A stretch of DNA of 63,182 nt. Origin: Acetonema longum DSM 6540 (GTDB taxonomy: Bacteria > Bacillota > Negativicutes > Sporomusales > Acetonemataceae). The notes under the pieces are model-generated. The model searched no databases. It was not told where the DNA came from and saw only the letters and a program-made list of their open reading frames with translations. Positions 34,516 to 43,266 of the stretch are shown piece after piece. The stretch's first letter is position 1. Each line of letters starts with the position of its first letter. The translations under genes and the position numbers were made by a program. The stretch lies in contig NZ_AFGF01000157.1 in NCBI RefSeq assembly GCF_000219125.1, positions 1-63,182 on the forward strand. The letters are read 5' to 3'.

Positions 34516-35666
34516 TCTCTTACCCCCTCCCGGTTCACCCGGGCTACGGTCAGCACCGTCTGAGCCACCCGCTCCACAGCGCCTCTCTCCCCTAATTTTT
34601 GTCGCACCAGGGCCAAATCAGCCAGAACCTGAGTCCGTTTTTCGCCGTCCGCCAGAAGCGGCTGCAATTGAGCGGCAATTTCCTCCGGCCGGGCGGCATC
34701 CTGAACGAGTTCCGGAATCACCTGCCGGCCGGCAATGATATTGGGCAGACCAATGTGGGGGATCTTGACCAGCCATTTGCCCAACCAGTAAGTCAGGAAG
34801 TTCAGCCGATAGATAATCACCGACGGGACGTTCATCAGGGCGGCTTCCAGGGTAACAGTGCCGGAAGCGGCAATGGCCGCCTGACTGATTTGCATCAGGT
34901 CATAGATATTGTCCCGGATGGTCTTCACATTCAGGGAATACTGGGCCAGCATCCTTTTTATCATATCTTCCGGAATGGTGGCGGCCACGGGAAGGTAATA
35001 TTGAACGCCGCTTACCGTCTGGCTGACGATAGTCGCAGCCTCCAGCATCAGCGGCAGCAAATTTTCGATTTCCTGGCGACGGCTTCCCGGCAGCAAGAGT
35101 ACAACCGGCTTGCCAGAGTCGGCGTCAAAATAGCGATAGGCTTCTTCCTTCGGCATCGATGGCCGTACAATATCCAACAGGGGATGACCGACAAATTCCA
35201 CATCCGCCCCGACCTCCCGGTACACATCCGCCTCAAAGGGAAAGATGGCCGCCACCTTGCTGACAGTTTGGGCTACTTCCCTGGCCCGGCCTTTACCCCA
35301 GGCCCAGGCTGAAGGACTGATATAGGAAATGATGGGAATGCCTTTTTCCTTGGCCACTTTGGCCAGTCTCATGTTAAAACCGGGATAGTCAATCACCACC
35401 AGCGCGTCGGGCCGGCGCTCATCCATGGCGGCAGCCAGCTGGTCCCGCAGCCGAAACAGCCGGGGCAGGCTTCTGATGACCTCGACGACGCCAATGACTC
35501 CAAGGTCGGCAATATCATAGAGAATTTCGACCCCGGCTTCCCGCATATGTTTACCGCCCATGCCGAACAGCCGGCAGTCCGGGGCTATGGTTTTAAGCGC
35601 CCGGGCCACAGCAGCGCCATGAAGGTCGCCGGACGCCTCGCCGGCGGAGAGCATGATGTTCAGCAT
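34512..35666 (-). CDS. lpxB: Lipid A disaccharide synthase
   Basis: GT19 enzyme joining UDP-diacylglucosamine and lipid X. The 384-residue protein begins IMLSAGEASGDLHGAAVARAL, contains VVIDYPGFNMRLAK, SPSAWAWGKGRA, FPFEADVYR, LLPGSRRQEI and ASGTVTLEAALMNVP, all canonical. Peripheral at the inner face of the membrane. The start has GGGAGG. It follows lpxI after a 171-base gap that carries an inverted repeat. Confidence 0.97.
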   Translation of the reverse strand: MLNIMLSAGEASGDLHGAAVARALKTIAPDCRLFGMGGKHMREAGVEILYDIADLGVIGVVEVIRSLPRLFRLRDQLAAAMDERRPDALVVIDYPGFNMRLAKVAKEKGIPIISYISPSAWAWGKGRAREVAQTVSKVAAIFPFEADVYREVGADVEFVGHPLLDIVRPSMPKEEAYRYFDADSGKPVVLLLPGSRRQEIENLLPLMLEAATIVSQTVSGVQYYLPVAATIPEDMIKRMLAQYSLNVKTIRDNIYDLMQISQAAIAASGTVTLEAALMNVPSVIIYRLNFLTYWLGKWLVKIPHIGLPNIIAGRQVIPELVQDAARPEEIAAQLQPLLADGEKRTQVLADLALVRQKLGERGAVERVAQTVLTVARVNREGVRE

Positions 35667-35755
35667 ACCTTACCTCCCAATAATGAGTCTGTGTCAAAAG
35701 GCCCGTCATGATGCCAGGGGATCTTTTGCATCAGTCTCGTCGCAAAACATAGAAA

Positions 35756-35832
35756 TACACAGAGACATGGATAACACCAGTCAGTCTAGTCATAGTGTAA
35801 CTCGCTTCTTGGTGTCTCTATGCCTCTGTGAT
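35756..35832. repeat. Imperfect inverted repeat between lpxI and lpxB
   Basis: CACAGAGACATGG with AACACCA (35758-35779) mirrors TGGTGTCTCTATGCCTCTGTG (35809-35829, here 21 bases in two halves TGGTGTCTCT and ATGCCTCTGTG). The loop is ~30 bases. The preceding GTCAAAAGGCCCGTCATGATGCCAGG resembles, in parts, the left end of the dispersed element (GTTCAAAAGG, AGATGCTAGG), so this may be an eroded copy with a second insertion. No T-run follows. Confidence 0.5.
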
Positions 35833-35837
35833 AAAAT

Positions 35838-36641
35838 TTACATGGCAACGACAGTTATAGAATGTTGGTCGGCCAGGGCCAGCACTTCCTCTTTGTTCAC
35901 CAGCAGGACTTTACCGGCCTCCATTACCAGCGCTGCAACGCCGGCTTCGATCATGGAACGGAGGGTATCCGGGCCGATGCCCGGTACGTCAAACCGCTGG
36001 TCCTGCTGAGGTTTAGCGGCTTTCGCCACCACTGCCCCGCCCCGGCCCAGGGCGCCGCCCCGCCGGATGCAGGCGTCAGTGCCTTCGATGGCTTCTACTG
36101 CCAAGACAGCCTGGTTTTTTACCACTACCGTTTGTCCAATGTCCAGACGGCCGATTTCTCGGGCCATCTTTAAACCGAATTCCATATCGGCCTGTTCGGC
36201 GGCAGTAGGCTTTCTCTGGCTCAAGACTCCCGGCGCCGGCATTAGAGCCCGGATCAGGGCCGTTTGATCCAGCACGCCGATCCCTTCCGCCGCCAATTCC
36301 CGGACAAACCCCAGCATGATCGTATCATCGCTATGGTCTTTCAGTCCGGCCAACAGCCGTTTCACCCGGTCGTCCAGCTGGACCTGCCCGGTAAACATCA
36401 GTTCCTTGGTCACCTTGCCCAGCATGGTGACCTCACTGACCCCTTCCGCCTTTAAGGCGGCAATGATGGCAGCCAGCTGGCCTACACTGATTTCATGATA
36501 ACGGTCCGCCGCAGACGCTAAATCCCGGTCAACGCCAGGCAGAAGCGCCACAGCAACCACAGTAAAGCCCATACCGCGAGCGGCACGGGCAAATTCAACC
36601 GACAGACGTCCCACGCCTGCCAGCAGCCCAATCGTTTTCAT
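35838..36641 (-). CDS. lpxI: UDP-2,3-diacylglucosamine pyrophosphatase LpxI
   Basis: Hydrolyses UDP-2,3-diacylglucosamine to lipid X and UMP; replaces LpxH in many bacteria. The 267-residue protein begins TIGLLAGVGRLSVEFARAA, has VTMLGKVTKELMF, the catalytic region FGLKMAREIGRLDIGQTVVVKN, EAIEGTDACIRRGG and FDVPGIGPDTLRSM, and fits the LpxI family length. Start has AAGGAG. Position between lpxA and lpxB matches the pathway. Confidence 0.95.
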   Translation of the reverse strand: MKTIGLLAGVGRLSVEFARAARGMGFTVVAVALLPGVDRDLASAADRYHEISVGQLAAIIAALKAEGVSEVTMLGKVTKELMFTGQVQLDDRVKRLLAGLKDHSDDTIMLGFVRELAAEGIGVLDQTALIRALMPAPGVLSQRKPTAAEQADMEFGLKMAREIGRLDIGQTVVVKNQAVLAVEAIEGTDACIRRGGALGRGGAVVAKAAKPQQDQRFDVPGIGPDTLRSMIEAGVAALVMEAGKVLLVNKEEVLALADQHSITVVAM

Positions 36642-36679
36642 CCGGTATCTCCTTAAAAGTAATGCTTGCCAAGCCTGAT

Positions 36680-37510
36680 TTATTCTTCGGTAATGTCCCG
36701 CCTGCCGCCGCGGCAGATACCCCGTTCGGCATTGCGCAGGAATCGCAAAAGATGTTCAACTTCTTCACAGGATTCCAGTTCCTGTTCCATTACATCAATG
36801 GCCTGAGCCAGGCTGTAGCCGGAACGGTACAGGATCTTGAAGCCTTTCTTCAGGTTACGGCGAGCCACTTCGCTCAAACCTGCCCGGGACATGCCCACGT
36901 TATTCAGGCCTCTGACTTTTGCCGGGTGTCCGTCAACGATGACAAAGGGCGGAACGTCCTGGACAATCTTGGAGGCGCCTCCGATCATGGCGTTGCGGCC
37001 GATCTTGACGAACTGATGAACACCGGTCAATCCGCTGATCACCGCCCGGTCTTCCACGATAACATGGCCGGCGAGAGTCGCCGCGTTGGACATAATCACA
37101 TGGTTGCCCACGATGCAGTTATGAGCCACATGAGTGTAAGCCTGCAACAGGCAGTTGCTGCCGATGCGGGTCTCCTCGCCTTCGCCGGTAGCACGGTTTA
37201 CCGTGGCAAATTCACGAATTTTGGTATTGTCGCCGATAAAGACATAGCTCTTTTCGCCTTTGAATTTAAGGTCCTGGGGTTCAGCGCCAATCGAGGCCCC
37301 CGGGAAAATCACGCAATTCTTCCCAATACTGGTCCAGCCATCTATTACAACATGGGCGCAAATTTGAGTGCCCTCACCGATTACCACGTTTTCGCCGACG
37401 ACAGCATAGGGTCCCACTTCCACATCCTTACCCAGGCGAGCATTAGGATGAATGACGGCAGTTTCATGAATCTTACGAATAGGTATAACCACCGATGATT
37501 CCGGTTTCAT
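36680..37510 (-). CDS. lpxA: UDP-N-acetylglucosamine O-acyltransferase
   Basis: First enzyme of lipid A synthesis, acylating UDP-GlcNAc at O-3. The 276-residue protein is a left-handed beta-helix of hexapeptide repeats (IHPNARLGKDVEVGPYAVVG, ...) with the catalytic His in HVAHNCIVGNHVIMSN and the conserved GLNNVGMSRAG before a helical C-terminus. N-terminus is ~12 residues longer than usual. Start has AAGGAGAGG. Confidence 0.95.
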   Translation of the reverse strand: MKPESSVVIPIRKIHETAVIHPNARLGKDVEVGPYAVVGENVVIGEGTQICAHVVIDGWTSIGKNCVIFPGASIGAEPQDLKFKGEKSYVFIGDNTKIREFATVNRATGEGEETRIGSNCLLQAYTHVAHNCIVGNHVIMSNAATLAGHVIVEDRAVISGLTGVHQFVKIGRNAMIGGASKIVQDVPPFVIVDGHPAKVRGLNNVGMSRAGLSEVARRNLKKGFKILYRSGYSLAQAIDVMEQELESCEEVEHLLRFLRNAERGICRGGRRDITEE

Positions 37511-37640
37511 AATGATCCTCTCCTTACTATTGCTTCCGCTGCTCTTTCTACATCATATAGTCCGGTACTGCCTTTCCATTTTCTCCTGACTAATTCGTCC
37601 ATATCACCGCGAAATTAACCATTATTGCGGATTATAATTA

Positions 37641-37671
37641 ATTATCGTTTCTAAACAACGAATTATGTCAA
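37641..37671 (-). promoter_or_regulatory. Possible sigma-A promoter upstream of lpxA
   Basis: In the 165-base gap after fabZ, the minus strand has TTGACA and GATAAT separated by 19 bases. The boxes are good but the spacer is long. It could give lpxA and downstream genes extra transcription independent of the lpxC promoter. Confidence 0.35.
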
Positions 37672-37675
37672 AATA

Positions 37676-38113
37676 TCATGAAGTATGTCCCGGAACCAGA
37701 GCGAACATAAACTCGGCTTCCGCCGCCAGTTCATTGTCAACAAAAGCTTCAGCCCAGATCTTGCCGGTAGTTCCCCGGACTTTGATCATTTCAGCTACCA
37801 TCCGCAGCTGATCACCGGGCACTACCGGCCGGCGAAACTTAACTTTGTCCATACCGGCAAAGACAGCCAGCTTGCCGCGGTTTTCTTCCGGATACAGCAT
37901 AGCCACGCCGCCGACCTGAGCCATAGCCTCCAGGATCAGCACCCCCGGCATAATCGGGCGGTGAGGAAAATGGCCTTGAAAAAATTCTTCGTTGTCCGTG
38001 ACGTTTTTGATACCTACTGCCCGTTTCATCGGCTCAATCTCCAGGATTCGGTCAATGAGCAAAAAGGGATACCGGTGGGGCAATATTTTTTTAATATCCT
38101 CAATATATAACAT
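37676..38113 (-). CDS. fabZ: 3-hydroxyacyl-ACP dehydratase FabZ
   Basis: Dehydrates beta-hydroxyacyl-ACP in fatty acid synthesis and competes with LpxA/LpxD for the same pool. The 145-residue hot-dog fold protein has [20 protein letters not shown], with catalytic His48 and Glu62. Its start overlaps the lpxC stop (TAATG), a coupling also seen in other bacteria. Located between lpxC and lpxA. Confidence 0.97.
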   Translation of the reverse strand: MLYIEDIKKILPHRYPFLLIDRILEIEPMKRAVGIKNVTDNEEFFQGHFPHRPIMPGVLILEAMAQVGGVAMLYPEENRGKLAVFAGMDKVKFRRPVVPGDQLRMVAEMIKVRGTTGKIWAEAFVDNELAAEAEFMFALVPGHTS

Positions 38114-38949
38114 TACCGAACAACCTCCTCATCAGTATTGGCAGATAATATAATTTCCCTGGCCAGCGCCGTGTTCAGTTCATGACCGGATTTAACGGCC
38201 ACCACATGGCCCCGCAGCCGTTGTCCGACTAAAGATAAATCGCCAACCACATCCAGAATTTTATGCCGGACCAGTTCATCCGGGAACCGCAGAGGATTGA
38301 TCGCCTTTCCTCCGTCATAAAGGACGGCGTTTTCCGGGCTGCCTCCCAGGGCCAGCCCCTTTGTCTGCATCTCGGCTATTTCATGCATGAAGCCAATGGT
38401 GCGGGCCGACGCAATCTCCTGCAAAAAAATTTCCGTGGTGATTTCATAGTCGCCGAACTGAATGCCAATTTGCGGATGAAGAGAAGTAAAGGTGATGCGA
38501 AATCCGTCGTAAGGCAGTATGGCAATAAATTTATCGGGATAACGAACGATGAATGATTGCTTCAGGTCATAAATGCGTACCGGCCGGTCCTGTCTGACCA
38601 AGCCGGCAGAGCGAATCAGTTCGATAAAAGGCAGAGAGCTTCCGTCCGCTACCGGCGGTTCTACCGAATTGATCTCCACCAGACAATTATCCAGCCCGAC
38701 AGCATAGCAGGCAGCCAGTAAATGTTCGACAGTAAACACTTTGGCGAGTCCGTCCTCCAGAGTAGTCGCCCGCATAGTCTGAGTCACATTGCCGGCCCAG
38801 GCCTTCACCCGCGGTTGTCCCGGCAAATCCACCCGGATAAAAACAATGCCGGTATCGGGTGGCGCCGGAAGTAAAGAAATTGTCACATCCTTGCCGGAAT
38901 GCAATCCAATGCCGGTATAGGATGCGGCTTTTGCGATGGTTTGCTGCAT
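38113..38949 (-). CDS. lpxC: UDP-3-O-acyl-N-acetylglucosamine deacetylase
   Basis: Zn-dependent deacetylase, the committed step of lipid A synthesis. ATG 38949, behind CAGGAGG, gives 278 residues. Zinc ligands are visible: His76 in [10 protein letters not shown], His229 and Asp233 in [10 protein letters not shown]; His256 in SGHELN is the general acid. It starts the long lipid A/Kdo/Lpt gene run and has a promoter candidate at 38998-39024. No C-terminal extension and no nearby FtsH-type regulatory feature. Confidence 0.97.
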   Translation of the reverse strand: MQQTIAKAASYTGIGLHSGKDVTISLLPAPPDTGIVFIRVDLPGQPRVKAWAGNVTQTMRATTLEDGLAKVFTVEHLLAACYAVGLDNCLVEINSVEPPVADGSSLPFIELIRSAGLVRQDRPVRIYDLKQSFIVRYPDKFIAILPYDGFRITFTSLHPQIGIQFGDYEITTEIFLQEIASARTIGFMHEIAEMQTKGLALGGSPENAVLYDGGKAINPLRFPDELVRHKILDVVGDLSLVGQRLRGHVVAVKSGHELNTALAREIILSANTDEEVVR

Positions 38950-38997
38950 GAATATCCTCCTGAGCGTATTTCTACATATATGCACATTATACAGCAA

Positions 38998-39024
38998 ATT
39001 CTACCGCAAAATCAGAATTCCCGC
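38998..39024 (-). promoter_or_regulatory. Sigma-H-like promoter upstream of lpxC, near match
   Basis: Minus-strand GCGGGAATT, 11 bases, GTAGAAT. One -35 base differs from RnAGGAwWW; spacing and -10 fit fully. A TATAAT follows directly (38986-38991), so a sigma-A start is also possible although no good -35 was found for it. Confidence 0.4.
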
Positions 39025-39048
39025 AAGTATTCCCTGTTATTTCTCAGA

Positions 39049-39813
39049 CTATACCTGCCTCAACCTGCCGACAGTAGTAGTGTTCTGGTATTCGATCAGT
39101 TCCTTGTATTTCCCTCCCACGTCGGATTGGGGAGAGATAAAGACCTGATCGGGAGGGCCGGTCTCCACAATCCTGCCTTGATCCATGAGGATAATCCGGT
39201 CGGCTGCGTGGAGGGCAAAGGGCAGTTCGTGAGTAACTACCAGCATAGCGCTCTTATGATAGCGGGCCAGTTCTTCCATGACCACCAACACTTCCCGCAC
39301 GATCATCGGATCTAAGGAAGCTGTCGGTTCATCCCACAGCATGAGAGGCGGTTCCGCGGCAATGGCCCTGGCAATCCCCACCCGCTGCTGCTGTCCTCCG
39401 GATAATTCAGAGGGTTTACGTTCGCTCAATTCCCTCAGCCCCACCTTGTCCAAGGCATCCAGAGCCTTGTCATAAGCTGTTTCCCGGGGCATACCATCCA
39501 TCACCAGGCCCAGCATGACATTTTCTGCAGCAGTCAGACGCTGAATCAGATTAAAATGCTGAAACACAAAGCCGATCTTTTTCCTGGCTTGCCATAATTG
39601 GGGTTCTGTCATCTTCAGAATATCGCTTCCCTGAAATAAAATAGAACCGGCATCCGGCTCCACTAGCCGGTTCACTGCCCGGACAGTGGTGGATTTACCG
39701 CAGCCGGAAGGCCCCATCATCACAACCGTCTCCCCCTCTCTCACCTCCAGAGAAAGATCGTCAACGGCGACCAGTGTGCCAAAGCGCTTAGTGATGTGAT
39801 GGATGGACAGCAT
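39049..39813 (-). CDS. ABC transporter ATPase partner of an unknown permease
   Basis: A 254-residue ABC ATPase with Walker A GPSGCGKST, Q-loop FVFQHFNLI, signature ELSGGQQQR, Walker B MLWDEPTASLD and VVTHELPFALHAADRI. In sequence it is closest to polar amino acid uptake ATPases (GlnQ/HisP), but no solute-binding protein or typical permease is near. Instead it is 34 bases downstream of a 785-residue membrane protein with MacB-like topology, its likely partner. The last ~20 residues (YQNTTTVGRLRQV) are unusual for GlnQ. Substrate unknown. Start has GGAAGGAG. Confidence 0.85.
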   Translation of the reverse strand: MLSIHHITKRFGTLVAVDDLSLEVREGETVVMMGPSGCGKSTTVRAVNRLVEPDAGSILFQGSDILKMTEPQLWQARKKIGFVFQHFNLIQRLTAAENVMLGLVMDGMPRETAYDKALDALDKVGLRELSERKPSELSGGQQQRVGIARAIAAEPPLMLWDEPTASLDPMIVREVLVVMEELARYHKSAMLVVTHELPFALHAADRIILMDQGRIVETGPPDQVFISPQSDVGGKYKELIEYQNTTTVGRLRQV

Positions 39814-39847
39814 GAATCATTACTCCTTCCAATGTTGATTGCAAAAT

Positions 39848-42205
39848 TTATCTATGCCCCCCGCGCAGTTTCATTTTTCGATGATTCAGTTTTTCCATCA
39901 GGCCGGGGCGGCCGCTGGGGATCACGATCTCCCGGATGATCTGCTCGGCGGATAGGCCCAGAGCTTCCCCGGCCAGGACTTCATCGCCGGAAACAGGGCT
40001 GATTCGTTCGGCGTAACGGGAAACCACATAACCCAGAACCGCCCCTACGACCGGTACGCCAATCCAGGGCAGGTACGGGATACCGCCGCCAGCCAGAGCA
40101 AAGATACCGGTCAACAGAATAGCCCCCACCGCCATGCCATACACTTTGTCCCGGGCGAACAGACCTAACCGGAACCGGCGGACAAACCGCCGCCAGCCGG
40201 CGGCATCGGCTTGACGGGCCAGTCTCTGACGGCGCATAAAGGTCATTATAGCGGAGTGGTCCAGACCCAGGAGCAAGATCGTGACAATAATGGCGGTCAT
40301 GCCGGCCAGTATGGCCTTCACCTCCAGCAGGATAGCGTACAATTCGCCCCGGGGGTTGGGTTCGATCACGCCCATTGCCGTGCTGTAGAGAGAAAAATCA
40401 GAATGTCCCACCTGTTCCTGGACCACTGGCATAATGCTGTCGGCGGTCACATCACCGGTAGTCAGGAGTTGAATCTTTGCCCCCGGAATGACCTGTCCGG
40501 CAATAAAATTATCTAAAAGACGAATTGAACGATAAATTTCTTCGTCTTTCATCTGAGGCGCCGCGGCAGCCAGATATTGCAGCTGGCTGCTGATCAAGGC
40601 AACATTCAGCGCCGCCAGCTGATCCAGCTTCTGATTGGCATCGGCCAGGGAACTCCGGGCTTCGGCAGCGTTAAAGCTGCGCAAGGTGCTCAAGGTGTTT
40701 TGCCCTCCCTGAATGATGCTGTCGATAGCAGCCTTGGCCTTTTGGGCATCCCGGGCAATCGTGCCGAGAGCGGCGACTTGCCCCCGTAAAGTGGTCAGAT
40801 TATTTTGCACAGTCGTCAGGTCGTTAATGCTGTTGGTCGCGTTTCCCTGGAGCAGCTGCAGTACCTGCAGAGTGTTGATCAGATTGCCAACGGCTTTGGA
40901 CGAGTTATCCAGCTGGGTTTCCAGGCGGGCAGTGTCAATGCCGGCCAGTCCGCCGGTAGCTGCCTGGATAGCAGTTCCTGCCGATTCTACACCGGCCAGG
41001 GTCCGCTCCAAGGCGTTCAGGGCGCCGCCATATTGATTCAGAGCGTTCTGGCCAATCCGGCTGAGGGTTTTGGCATCCTGAACCATCCCCGGTATCTTCT
41101 CGGCTAAACTGACCAGTTCGGTCAAAGCCTTGGCCAAATCTTGCCGTGGGTTGCGATAGGCGGCTTCTGCCACAGCCTGTCCGATCAGATTTTTCTCCTG
41201 ATCAAGCCGGTAACCGGTCAAATTGGTTAAAAACTGGGCGTCTCCCTGGGTGATCCGCCCTTCTGCCTTGCCATCGGCCCTCAGAGTGGTGACCTCTATC
41301 AGCACATTGGTTCTGTCCGGCTCAGCCCCGGCTGCCGGCGCTGCATTATCCTGTCCCTGGAACAGGATTACGTCGCCCCGCCTGAATTTGGCGCCGTCAG
41401 TGGGTGTCAGGGTTATGGCTGAGGCATAGTTGCTGAGAAAGCGTTTTAATTCCAGCATGGTGCTGACTAAAGCGGCCATGTCGTCCTGATTGGTATTGAC
41501 CGATACGTTCTGAACCAGCTTCAACTGCTGCCGGGAAATCAGTTCGGCGGCGATTAAATCCCCGGTTCTCACCGGATTGGCGGCTTCGTTGCCTACCGGA
41601 AAACTGATTTCCATAATCTGATAACGTTTGAGATAATCATTGACGGCTTGAGTGACCGGTGTCAGCTTATCAATGGTCTTGAGAATCACGCCGATGGATG
41701 CGCCATCCCGGAAAGAAAAACGGACGCCTTCCAGCTGGTTGATATACTCTGTCAGCATGGGCTTGGCGCCTTCCGGGACCCCCCGGATAGCCAGTCTGGG
41801 CTCGGTCATGATGCTGACGCCGGCGCCGCCGGGAATACCGGCGAAGGTTGCGTCGATATTTTCGTACACCTTCTGGGTCTTAAACTCCTCCGGCAGGGCA
41901 ATGAAGATCGGTGTTTTGCCGGTGGTGGGAATAGTCACACTTTGCTTCAGCCTGGCGCCGGGAAAGTAATCCTGGATGACTGCCTGAATGTGGGCCGTTG
42001 CGTCCTCCACCGCTTCTTCCCGTACCTGGATTAGAAGATCGAATTCACCGTAATCTCCCACCAAATCGGATATTGTCTTGGCAAAATAGGCATTGGCCCC
42101 ATAGGATATCGCTCCTGCCAGCAAAGAACCGGCAATGACGCTGACCACCAGCAGTACTGTTACATCATTCAGCAAAAACTTCCGCACCCAACCACCCCGT
42201 TTCAT
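39848..42205 (-). CDS. Large membrane protein, putative MacB/FtsX-like ABC permease
   Basis: A 785-residue protein not recognised as a named family. It has one membrane helix at ~13-35, then about 590 residues predicted outside the cytoplasm, and three helices at ~628-650, 688-708 and 713-732 with a short cytoplasmic tail. This 1+3 arrangement is that of MacB/FtsX/LolC permeases, but the external part is far larger. It includes a beta-rich first half (PTTGKTPIFIALPEEF, GVSIMTEPRLAI) and a long coiled coil rich in Ala, Leu and Gln (about 390-560). The external tail NFIAGQVIPGAKIQLLTTGD precedes helix 2. The start codon has only a weak site. Paired with the ATPase at 39049-39813; an envelope-spanning export or force-transmitting machine is inferred. 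Confidence 0.7.
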   Translation of the reverse strand: MKRGGWVRKFLLNDVTVLLVVSVIAGSLLAGAISYGANAYFAKTISDLVGDYGEFDLLIQVREEAVEDATAHIQAVIQDYFPGARLKQSVTIPTTGKTPIFIALPEEFKTQKVYENIDATFAGIPGGAGVSIMTEPRLAIRGVPEGAKPMLTEYINQLEGVRFSFRDGASIGVILKTIDKLTPVTQAVNDYLKRYQIMEISFPVGNEAANPVRTGDLIAAELISRQQLKLVQNVSVNTNQDDMAALVSTMLELKRFLSNYASAITLTPTDGAKFRRGDVILFQGQDNAAPAAGAEPDRTNVLIEVTTLRADGKAEGRITQGDAQFLTNLTGYRLDQEKNLIGQAVAEAAYRNPRQDLAKALTELVSLAEKIPGMVQDAKTLSRIGQNALNQYGGALNALERTLAGVESAGTAIQAATGGLAGIDTARLETQLDNSSKAVGNLINTLQVLQLLQGNATNSINDLTTVQNNLTTLRGQVAALGTIARDAQKAKAAIDSIIQGGQNTLSTLRSFNAAEARSSLADANQKLDQLAALNVALISSQLQYLAAAAPQMKDEEIYRSIRLLDNFIAGQVIPGAKIQLLTTGDVTADSIMPVVQEQVGHSDFSLYSTAMGVIEPNPRGELYAILLEVKAILAGMTAIIVTILLLGLDHSAIMTFMRRQRLARQADAAGWRRFVRRFRLGLFARDKVYGMAVGAILLTGIFALAGGGIPYLPWIGVPVVGAVLGYVVSRYAERISPVSGDEVLAGEALGLSAEQIIREIVIPSGRPGLMEKLNHRKMKLRGGHR

Positions 42206-42263
42206 TCCTTCGCAGAAAACCGTTGATAAGCGTTAAGGGCAGTATTAGCTTTTACGAAAATAA

Positions 42264-42308
42264 AAAAAGGTATCCCAGCCATTCTAAGAGCTGAGATACC
42301 TTTTTAAT
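42264..42308. terminator. Terminator between lpxL copy 2 and the ABC system
   Basis: AAAAAGGTATC with CAGC pairs with GCTG and GATACCTTTTT around a loop, so the stem works on either strand with A/T runs on both sides. On the minus strand it ends the yjbH-lpxL unit about 70 bases after the stop and makes the ABC pair a separate unit. Confidence 0.88.
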
Positions 42309-42374
42309 GTATTTTCGCGGGGCTGTCACCAGCGATAAGGGGCCAATCTCTTCGACGCTGCGCGTTATCTCCCT

Positions 42375-43265
42375 TTAACAAGGCAGGCAGGGCGGGGGTA
42401 AGGCCGCAGGGGGTTTGGTCTTCCAGCGGTTGTGGAGCCAAAACCATTCATGAGGATAGGTTTTAATATGATTTTCAACAATGACGGACAAACGGCGGGT
42501 GGTAGCGGCAATATCCTTCTCCCGCTCACCGGTCTGATCAGCCCAGACAATGGGGTGGCAAATGATCCGATGCCGCCCGGGAGATATCTCGGTGATGAAG
42601 GTGGGTACGATAGGCGCGTTGCGCAGGCGGGCAAAAGCAGCCGCACCCTGGGGAGTGGAGGCGGGAGCGCCGAGGAAGTCCACAAAAACCCCGTCCCGGT
42701 GAGCATCCTGGTCCATCAAGACGCCGATGATGTGACCGGCGTCCAACATGCGGATCACTTCCCGCACGCCGGATTTGTAGACGATATGTAGGCCGGCGGC
42801 GGCCCGCTGCTCATTAAAAAAACGGTCCATCTGGGGATTGGATTGCCTGGCCGCTATCGCTGACGAGGTGTACCCATTCAAGGACAATGCAGCCCCCATA
42901 AATTCCCAATTCCCGCTATGGCAAGTGGCCACTATGACGCCGCGGCCATAGGCCACTGCCTCATCCATATGCTCCTGTCCCTCAAAGCAGACATAGTCTT
43001 TGATGTTCTGCCGGGAATACTTCTGGACGGACAGCACCTCAATGCACAGCCGGCCAAAACGGGTCGCACTTTGTTTGGCAATGCGATAGGCCGCCCCCCG
43101 GTCCAGGTTCAGGGCGCGCTGAATATTCTCCAGCATCATGGTAATTCTCCGCCGCGGCACAAGATGCCAGCATAACTCACCCAGGACATTGCCCAGGATC
43201 ATGGCCGCTCTGTCCGGCAGGAGTCTGATGATCCGGCTGATCAAACGCACAATATAATATTGCAT
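42375..43265 (-). CDS. Lipid A acyltransferase of the LpxL/LpxM family (copy 2)
   Basis: A 296-residue paralogue of the protein at 25869-26759. It has the catalytic HX4E motif CHSGNWE, MDQDAHRDGVFVDFLG, AAFARLRNAPIVP and the C-terminal PHEWFWLHNRW. N-terminal helix as in the family. The C-terminus is proline-rich (PPAALPPPCLPC) and unlike copy 1. It starts one base after the YjbH-like stop, so the two are translationally coupled. It may add the second acyloxyacyl chain or a condition-specific one; this cannot be decided here. Confidence 0.9.
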   Translation of the reverse strand: MQYYIVRLISRIIRLLPDRAAMILGNVLGELCWHLVPRRRITMMLENIQRALNLDRGAAYRIAKQSATRFGRLCIEVLSVQKYSRQNIKDYVCFEGQEHMDEAVAYGRGVIVATCHSGNWEFMGAALSLNGYTSSAIAARQSNPQMDRFFNEQRAAAGLHIVYKSGVREVIRMLDAGHIIGVLMDQDAHRDGVFVDFLGAPASTPQGAAAFARLRNAPIVPTFITEISPGRHRIICHPIVWADQTGEREKDIAATTRRLSVIVENHIKTYPHEWFWLHNRWKTKPPAALPPPCLPC

Positions 43266-43266
43266 G

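Noticed and set aside
36662-37498. 278-codon plus-strand frame opposite lpxA
   Set aside because: Again antisense to a hexapeptide-repeat protein, with no start signal.
39049-39813. Amino-acid uptake transporter
   Set aside because: The ATPase resembles GlnQ, but there is no binding protein or HisM-type permease, and the adjacent membrane protein has a completely different layout.
6641-42370. Shared words (TGTCACCAGCG, GCTGCGCG, GAGATAA) after waaL and after lpxL copy 2
   Set aside because: The similarity is short and discontinuous; two occurrences are not enough to define a second repeat family.
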